Assembly (NCBI GenBank): GCA_965205995.1
Contig: OZ242200.1
Location: forward strand, 2,170,001 to 2,234,000
Direction: 5' to 3'
Origin: MPNO01 sp965205995
Lineage (GTDB): Bacteria > Pseudomonadota > Alphaproteobacteria > MPNO01
Length of the DNA stretch: 64,000 bases
The notes below the pieces were generated by a model. That model had not been told where the DNA came from, did not search any database, and worked only from the letters and a program-made list of their open reading frames with translations. This document shows positions 59,557-64,000 of the stretch, one piece after another. How positions within the stretch are numbered: the stretch's first letter is position 1; each line of letters starts with the position of its first letter. The position numbers were made by a program, and so were the translations under genes.

Positions 59557-60387
59557 TCACACCTTCCGCGTGTTGCGTTCGGCGCCGGCGTAGAGCACGT
59601 CGGCCACCGCCCGCGCCGCCCGGGCGTGGAAGGCGACCGCGCGCTCGTCGAAATCGCGCGCCGGCACCGGGGTGCGCTCGAAATGGCCGAACCGGTCGGT
59701 GCCGCGCACCAGGGCCGCCGAGTCCCAGTCGCCCACGACCTGCGCGGTGTCGGTCGGCATGAAATGCATCGAGACGCCGATCCGCCGGTCGTCCGACAGA
59801 TTGGGCCCCGAGGCGTGGGCGAGCCGGTAGGAGTGGAGCGACATCTGGCCGGCCTCCAGCGGCATGGGGACCGCCGACGCCTCGTCGACGCCCTCGACGA
59901 TCTCCTGACCGCGCGTCAGCATGTTGTCATCGCGATAGAGGTCGCGATGGGCCAGGGTGTCGCCGATATGGGTGCCCGGCATCACCCGCATGCAGCCCGC
60001 CTCGATGCTGGCCGGCGAAAGCGCGAGCCAGGCGCTGACCACCCTGTCGCTCGAAAGCCCCCAATAGCGCGAGTCCTGGTGCCAGGATACGAAACTCCGC
60101 GAGCCCAAATCCTTGATCCAGAAGATCGTGTTCCAGCACAGGATATCGGGGCCGATGAGCTGCTCGACCGGATCGAGGATGCGGGGGTCGCGGATCAGAT
60201 CGTCGAGCCATTTGAACAGGAGATGCGCCTTGCTGCGCTGGCTGCTCCTCAGCCGGCCGCCGTTCCCGGCCTCCAAGGACTCGAGCCGGGCGCGGAGCGG
60301 CGGGATCTCGCCGGCGTCGAGCACCGGCAGCGGGAAGACATAGCCGTCCCGGCGATACTGCTCGATCTGCTGCCGGGTCAGCACCAT
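59557..60387 (-). CDS. Phytanoyl-CoA dioxygenase (PhyH) family protein
   Basis: The 276-residue Fe(II)/2-oxoglutarate oxygenase has the H-x-D motif in SWHQDSRYWGLS, the distal His in HSYRLAHASGPN, and the 2-oxoglutarate Arg in DDRRIGVSMHF. It likely hydroxylates a small molecule. The start at 60387 matches the family opening (MVLTRQQIEQYRRDGYV). It is divergent from a second PhyH gene, 58 bp away; the two are clearly related. Confidence 0.9.
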   Translation of the reverse strand: MVLTRQQIEQYRRDGYVFPLPVLDAGEIPPLRARLESLEAGNGGRLRSSQRSKAHLLFKWLDDLIRDPRILDPVEQLIGPDILCWNTIFWIKDLGSRSFVSWHQDSRYWGLSSDRVVSAWLALSPASIEAGCMRVMPGTHIGDTLAHRDLYRDDNMLTRGQEIVEGVDEASAVPMPLEAGQMSLHSYRLAHASGPNLSDDRRIGVSMHFMPTDTAQVVGDWDSAALVRGTDRFGHFERTPVPARDFDERAVAFHARAARAVADVLYAGAERNTRKV

Positions 60388-60445
60388 GGCCCGCCCCCGT
60401 TCCCCGCGATATGATCCTGTCACAGCCCATATCCGGGGAAAAGCC

Positions 60446-61288
60446 ATGGCGAAAATCCTGAGCGACGACCGGCTGGCGCGCGCGCGGCGCGACGGCTTCG
60501 CGTTCCCGGTGCCGGTGCTGAGCCCGGACAAGGCGCGCTACTATCTCGACCGGCTGGAGGAATACGAGCGCGACCACGCCCACCGGGGCCCGCGCAAGCT
60601 GATGGTCAAGCCGCATGTCCTGTTCCCGTGGATGGTGGAGCTCGGCACCACCCCCGCTTTGCTCGACACGATCGAGCAGTTCATCGGCCCCGACATCCTG
60701 CTGACCAGCTCGGCGGTCTGGGTGAAGAACGGCAACGATCCCTCGTTCACCACCTGGCACCAGGATTCGGCCTATTTCGGATACGAGCCGCTGGAGGTCT
60801 GGGGCGCCTGGATCGGCCTCACCGACTCGCTGGTCAGGCACGGATGCCTGCGCTACAAGCCGGGCTCGCATCTCAGGGACGAGATGGACCACACCGAGAC
60901 CTGGGCGGAGGACAATCTGCTGGCGCGCGGCCAGATGATCGCCGGTTTCGACGAGACCGGCGTGGTCGATGCCGAGGTCCGGGCGGGCGAGGCGACGATC
61001 CACCATTTCCGCACCGCGCATTCGTCGAAGCCCAACACCACCGGCGACCGGCGGATCGGGGTGCTGTTCGTCTACTGCCCGCCGCATGTGCGCCCGAGCC
61101 TCGGCCGCTTCCCGGCGATGCTGGTGCGCGGCGAGGACGGGTACGGGAATTTCGAGCGCGACCCGGTGCCGGAACGGGTGATGGACCCGGCGATGCTGGA
61201 CTATCTCAACACCTTCCTCGACGGCTATTTCGACCCGGATCTCAGGCCGGAGGCCGAGCGCAAGGCGGTGGGGGAAGGGCCGGCGTGA
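60446..61288 (+). CDS. Phytanoyl-CoA dioxygenase (PhyH) family protein
   Basis: The 280-residue protein has H-x-D in TWHQDSAYFGYEPLE, distal His in IHHFRTAHSSKPN and Arg in GDRRIGVLFVY, so all metal and 2-oxoglutarate residues are present. It is a diverged paralogue of the divergent neighbour. Pairs of this type occur in marine and soil alphaproteobacteria; their substrates are mostly unknown. Confidence 0.9.
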   Translation: MAKILSDDRLARARRDGFAFPVPVLSPDKARYYLDRLEEYERDHAHRGPRKLMVKPHVLFPWMVELGTTPALLDTIEQFIGPDILLTSSAVWVKNGNDPSFTTWHQDSAYFGYEPLEVWGAWIGLTDSLVRHGCLRYKPGSHLRDEMDHTETWAEDNLLARGQMIAGFDETGVVDAEVRAGEATIHHFRTAHSSKPNTTGDRRIGVLFVYCPPHVRPSLGRFPAMLVRGEDGYGNFERDPVPERVMDPAMLDYLNTFLDGYFDPDLRPEAERKAVGEGPA

Positions 61289-61349
61289 CTCACCGGGCGT
61301 TCCGGATAAACTCGCGCGCGGCGCACACCGGAACACGGGGAAGACAGCG

Positions 61350-62273
61350 ATGAAGGCAGCCTATTTCGAACGGCACGGGGGACCCGAGGTCATCCAGTAC
61401 GGCGACCTGCCGGACCCGCAGGCCGGGCCGGGCGAGATCGTCGTCGACATCCATGCCGCGAGCGTCAACGGCGCCGACTGGAAGGTGCTGGCGGGAAGCT
61501 ACAGCCAGCTTGCGGACTTCCCCTATGTGCTCGGGCGCGATTTTTCCGGCGTCGTCGCCTCCCTCGGCGACGGGGTGGACGAGTTCGCGCCGGGCGATCC
61601 GGTGTTCGGCGTCTGCGCGCCGGGCCAGGAGGGGACCTACGCCGAGAAGATCGCGATGAAGGCGGCGCTCTGCGCGCGGAAGCCGGACAACCTCTCCCAT
61701 GTCGACGCCGCGGCGCTCGCGCTGATCGGGCTGACCGCGGTGGTCTCGATCGAGGACACGCTCGGGCTTCGCGCGGGCGAGAAAATCCTGATCCAGGGCG
61801 GCGCCGGCGGGGTCGCCGGTTTCGGCATCCAGCTCGCCAAGCATATCGGCGCCCATGTGGTGACGACCTGCAGCGCCCGCAACATCGACTATGCGCGCGG
61901 TCTCGGCGCCGACGAGGCGATCGACTACAACGCCCGGGATTTCACGGCAGCGGTTTCCGACTGCGACGCCGTGTTCGACACCGTCGGCGGCGAGGTGACG
62001 CAGAAATCCTTCGCCGTGCTCAAGCCGGGCGGGCGGGCCGCCTTCATCGCCTCGGGCTCGACCCCGCCGGAAGCGCCGCGCGACGACGTGACCTCGCTAC
62101 GCCCGAGGGTCGGGCGCGACCGCCCGCATCTCGAGCGTATCCTCGAACTGTTCGAGGCCGGCGCGGTCACCGTGCCAGAGGTCACGACGTATCCGCTCGC
62201 CGATGCCGCCTCAGCGCTCGCGACCAGCGCCGCACGTCACCTGAGGGGCAAGCTGGTCCTGAGAATCCGCTGA
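61350..62273 (+). CDS. NADP-dependent oxidoreductase, zinc-free quinone oxidoreductase (MDR) family
   Basis: The 307-residue protein has GroES-like MKAAYFERHGGPEVIQYGDL, the LGRDFSGVVASLGDGVDEFAPGDPVFG region (read as LGRDFSGVVASLGDGV and FAPGDPVF) and the nucleotide-binding ILIQGGAGGVAGFGIQLAKH. No zinc-ligand cysteines are seen. It reduces a quinone or enone with NADPH. It stands 61 bp downstream of the PhyH gene in the same direction and may be co-transcribed. Confidence 0.9.
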   Translation: MKAAYFERHGGPEVIQYGDLPDPQAGPGEIVVDIHAASVNGADWKVLAGSYSQLADFPYVLGRDFSGVVASLGDGVDEFAPGDPVFGVCAPGQEGTYAEKIAMKAALCARKPDNLSHVDAAALALIGLTAVVSIEDTLGLRAGEKILIQGGAGGVAGFGIQLAKHIGAHVVTTCSARNIDYARGLGADEAIDYNARDFTAAVSDCDAVFDTVGGEVTQKSFAVLKPGGRAAFIASGSTPPEAPRDDVTSLRPRVGRDRPHLERILELFEAGAVTVPEVTTYPLADAASALATSAARHLRGKLVLRIR

Positions 62274-62403
62274 TCCGAGAGGGCAATCGCCCGACAGTCG
62301 CCGCTCCCGGCGGGGCGCCCGGTCGGGCGGCCTTCGGTCATGCCCGTAACGGATGAGACGAATACGAGCTGTCGAGGGAACGCAAGCGTCGAGGGACCGA
62401 CAG

Positions 62404-62736
62404 ATGAGTGCATGGGTGTTGCTGGCACTGGCCATTGCCCTGGAGGTGGTTGGCACCGTGCTGCTGAAATTGTCGAGCGGTTTCGAAAAGTGGCACTGGG
62501 GGGGTCTTTCCATCCTCTGCTACGCGTGCTGCTTCTGGGTCTTGGCTCCTGCGCTCAAGGTGATTCCGGTAGGCGTCGCGTATGCTCTCTGGGCAGGAAT
62601 CGGCATTCTCGCCGTGACGGTGATCGGATGGTCGGTGTTCGACGAGCGTCTCGAGGCCGTCCAGCTGGCATTCATCGGATTGATCGTGATCGGCGCCGTC
62701 GGGTTGCGCCTGACCACGACCGCGGGCCCGGTCTGA
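62404..62736 (+). CDS. SMR family multidrug/quaternary ammonium efflux protein
   Basis: The 110-residue protein has four transmembrane helices and the essential Glu of the first helix (LALAIALEVVGTVLLKLS), plus the GVAYALWAGIGILAVTVIGW signature of EmrE/SugE-type exporters. The W-A-G pattern is as in EmrE-like members. It works as a dimer exchanging protons for cationic drugs or guanidinium-like compounds. Start at 62404 is chosen to give the normal N-terminus. Confidence 0.9.
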   Translation: MSAWVLLALAIALEVVGTVLLKLSSGFEKWHWGGLSILCYACCFWVLAPALKVIPVGVAYALWAGIGILAVTVIGWSVFDERLEAVQLAFIGLIVIGAVGLRLTTTAGPV

Positions 62737-62795
62737 CGCTACGGGGGTTCGCGGTCGTCACGCATCATGCGCGCCGGCAGCCCGAACCGAAGACC

Positions 62796-62823
62796 TTGAT
62801 GTACCCACTTCGGGTACTATACT
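62796..62823 (+). promoter_or_regulatory. Probable promoter giving a leaderless MNT/HEPN transcript
   Basis: TTGATG at 62796-62801 and TATACT at 62818-62823 are 16 bp apart. The predicted start point falls at or next to the ATG at 62831. No Shine-Dalgarno precedes that ATG. Read by eye. Confidence 0.45.
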
Positions 62824-62840
62824 ACCCATTATGGGTAGTA
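62801..62840. promoter_or_regulatory. Two adjacent palindromes, probable autoregulatory operator
   Basis: GTACCC-ACTTC-GGGTAC (62801-62817) and TACTACCCAT-T-ATGGGTAGTA (62820-62840) lie across the predicted promoter and the start codon of the downstream regulator/nucleotidyltransferase. Both contain TACCC/GGGTA arms. The second is a perfect 10-bp palindrome. Confidence 0.7.
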
Positions 62841-63424
62841 CATCCTCGACACTTGCCAGCGCGCTGTTCACCTCCACGCAGCAGCGTGTGCTCGCCCTGC
62901 TCTTTGGGCAGCCGGACCGGGAATTCTTCGTCACCGAGATCATTGCGCTGGCAGGCTCAGGTCGGGGCGCGGTGCAGCGGGAGCTGGCCCGGCTCGCGGG
63001 AAGCGGCCTCGCGGCGGTGTCCCGGGTGGGCAACCGCAAGCACTACCGGGCGAACCCGGAGTCGCCTCTGTTCGACGAGATATGCAGCATTGTCCGCAAG
63101 ACCATCGGCCTGGAGGAGTCGGTTCGCAGCGCGCTCGAACCGTTGACGGACAGGCTCATCCTGGGCCTGCTGTTCGGATCGGTTGTCCGGGGGACGGATA
63201 CGGCAGCGAGCGACATCGACCTCTTGCTCGTCTCCGACGATCTGACGCTCGAAGCGGTCTACACCGCCTTGGCGCCGCTGGAACGATCGCTCGGTCGACG
63301 GGTGAACCCGACGGTCTTCACGTCGGCCGAATTCGACAAGCGGCGCAGAGCCGAGGCCGGGTTTCTGACTCGGATCCTGCAAGGGCCGCATGTCGTCGTG
63401 GCGGGGCGCCTCGATGGCGAATGA
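62831..63424 (+). CDS. HTH domain-nucleotidyltransferase (MNT) fusion, antitoxin-like
   Basis: The 197-residue protein joins an N-terminal winged helix (VLALLFGQPDREFFVTEIIAL, GSGRGAVQRELARLAGSGL) to a minimal nucleotidyltransferase with GLLFGSVVRGTDTAASDIDLL, where the two Asp bind metal. MNT proteins are antitoxins that AMPylate HEPN toxins. The HTH would bind the palindromes at its own start. The HEPN gene begins 11 bp before this stop. Confidence 0.87.
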   Translation: MGSTSSTLASALFTSTQQRVLALLFGQPDREFFVTEIIALAGSGRGAVQRELARLAGSGLAAVSRVGNRKHYRANPESPLFDEICSIVRKTIGLEESVRSALEPLTDRLILGLLFGSVVRGTDTAASDIDLLLVSDDLTLEAVYTALAPLERSLGRRVNPTVFTSAEFDKRRRAEAGFLTRILQGPHVVVAGRLDGE

Positions 63425-63851
63425 ACACCTCGACAATCTGGTGACGAGTGGCCTGTTGAAGGCGGAGCCGCCGGCAACCGGCGAGGTATCGGGGCTGGTG
63501 CGCTCGGGAAACGCCCGGCTCGCGGATGCGAAGAACGAGGATCTCAGCCTCGAATCCCGGTTCGATCTGGCCTACAACGCCGCGCACGCGCTGTCCCTGG
63601 CAGCGCTACGGATCGCCGGCTATCGCGCGAATAATCGCTATCTGGTTTTCCAATGCCTTGAGAATACGCTTGGCCTACCGAGCGAGAAATGGCGCGTGCT
63701 CGACCAGGCGCATCGCAGAAGGAATCTCGCTGAATACGAGGGCGCTGTCGATGTCGATGAAAGCCTGGTCGAAGCGCTGATCCGGGTGACCGGGGAAGTG
63801 GCGTCGCGGGTCTCGAAAATCTGTGTCGAACCCGAGCCTGACGGGGAGTGA
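63414..63851 (+). CDS. HEPN domain protein, toxin-like
   Basis: The 145-residue helical protein fits a HEPN fold: LESRFDLAYNAAHALSLAALR for the long helix and VLDQAHRRRNLAEYEG for the motif helix. Catalytic HEPN toxins have RxxxxH; here RRNLAEYEG has Glu where His would be, so RNase activity is uncertain. It overlaps the MNT gene by 11 bp. Members of this branch are often annotated simply as DNA-binding proteins. Confidence 0.78.
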   Translation: MANEHLDNLVTSGLLKAEPPATGEVSGLVRSGNARLADAKNEDLSLESRFDLAYNAAHALSLAALRIAGYRANNRYLVFQCLENTLGLPSEKWRVLDQAHRRRNLAEYEGAVDVDESLVEALIRVTGEVASRVSKICVEPEPDGE

Positions 63852-63867
63852 TCGGTCTCGCGAAAGA

Positions 63868-64000
63868 TCACATCGGCAGCGCCGCGGCCTCGTTCTCGTA
63901 GCCCAGCACGTAGTTCCAGTTGGTGTGGTCCGGGTTGCGGTTGACCAGCGGGCGCGCGTAGAGCGGGTGGGTCATCGAGCGGATTTCGTGCTCCAGCGTG
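63868..64000 (-). CDS. Unidentified protein, C-terminal 43 residues
   Basis: A minus-strand frame enters at the right edge and stops at TGA 63870-63868. It reads TLEHEIRSMTHPLYARPLVN followed by RNPDHTNWNYVLGYENEAAALPM (given in two parts). Codon use is like that of the neighbours and the frame looks coding. I do not recognise the family from this end alone. Confidence 0.6.
   Translation of the reverse strand, partial: TLEHEIRSMTHPLYARPLVNRNPDHTNWNYVLGYENEAAALPM

Noticed and set aside
1..64000. CRISPR arrays, tRNA or rRNA genes
   Set aside because: No regularly spaced short direct repeats and no cloverleaf or rRNA-like sequence were found by reading both strands.

Overview
The window is GC-rich DNA from a bacterium with a versatile catabolism, most likely an alphaproteobacterium, perhaps a Rhodospirillales-like lineage. 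The order is an inference. It rests on codon bias toward G/C, a TRAP transporter, a three-subunit molybdenum hydroxylase, LigAB ring cleavage, UbiD, paired phytanoyl-CoA-type dioxygenases, and hairpin repeats of the 'gtcaccccggacttgttccgggg' kind that are common between alphaproteobacterial genes. I see no rRNA, tRNA or CRISPR array.

Layout. 0-5.6 kb: the end of an Opp/Dpp ATPase gene, then leftward UbiD, CoA-ligase, lactonase-like and VOC genes, and a rightward thioesterase. 5.6-12 kb: a VapBC pair, a hydroxy-acid oxidase divergent from tryptophan 2,3-dioxygenase, a DUF2442 gene, a broken Doc toxin, and an AT-rich two-gene ATPase/DUF4276 cassette that replaces the end of doc. 12-19 kb: an acetyltransferase, a hydrolase and a flavin monooxygenase, then sixA divergent from ppk-ppx (polyphosphate metabolism). 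19-23 kb: a Fic remnant without its catalytic loop, an orphan VapB whose VapC is cut off after about three codons, and a second AT-rich block with two unknown membrane proteins. 23-32 kb: a frameshifted chromate transporter, a DctMQP TRAP operon, an autotransporter scrap, and assorted oxidoreductase, GST and DoxX genes.

32-39 kb: a leftward cluster holding an amino-acid-type binding protein, a CoA ligase, a DUF35 protein, a thiolase-like protein and a complete ABC importer with a Tat-type binding protein. The thiolase-like and DUF35 proteins lack the usual catalytic and zinc residues and resemble the Ltp2/ChsH2 aldolase arrangement. 39-46.6 kb: a tightly packed rightward run of an acyl-CoA dehydrogenase, LigA/LigB ring-cleavage dioxygenase, an NAD-dependent epimerase, a RidA protein, a small membrane protein, and then queA-tgt-queG for queuosine tRNA modification. 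46.6-47.3 kb: a nest of at least four dispersed repeat families. 47.3-49.4 kb: a dihydrouridine synthase, arsC and a FitAB-like toxin-antitoxin pair.

At 49.65-49.71 kb lies a perfect 16-bp parS palindrome with a near-perfect second copy 21 bp further on, which suggests chromosome-segregation (ParB) loading and possibly a position near the origin. 49.7-54.8 kb: a leftward operon of RidA, Rieske oxygenase, Asp/Glu-racemase-superfamily protein and benzoate-CoA-ligase-like genes, followed by an LLM flavin monooxygenase. 55-56 kb: more repeats and a GIY-YIG gene. 56-59.5 kb: a large/medium/small molybdenum hydroxylase operon. 59.5-64 kb: divergent PhyH dioxygenases, a quinone oxidoreductase, an SMR efflux protein, an MNT/HEPN toxin-antitoxin pair with an apparently leaderless, palindrome-controlled promoter, and the 3' end of an unrecognised gene.

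Taken together, this is a catabolic chromosome segment for aromatic or alicyclic carboxylates with uptake, CoA activation, oxygenation and ring cleavage. It is studded with toxin-antitoxin loci, about half of them broken, and with mobile hairpin repeats. The best candidates for something new are the ATPase/DUF4276 cassette, the two AT-rich insertions that each truncate a toxin gene, the two-part repeat element that resembles a MITE, and the pseudo-thiolase/DUF35 enzyme.
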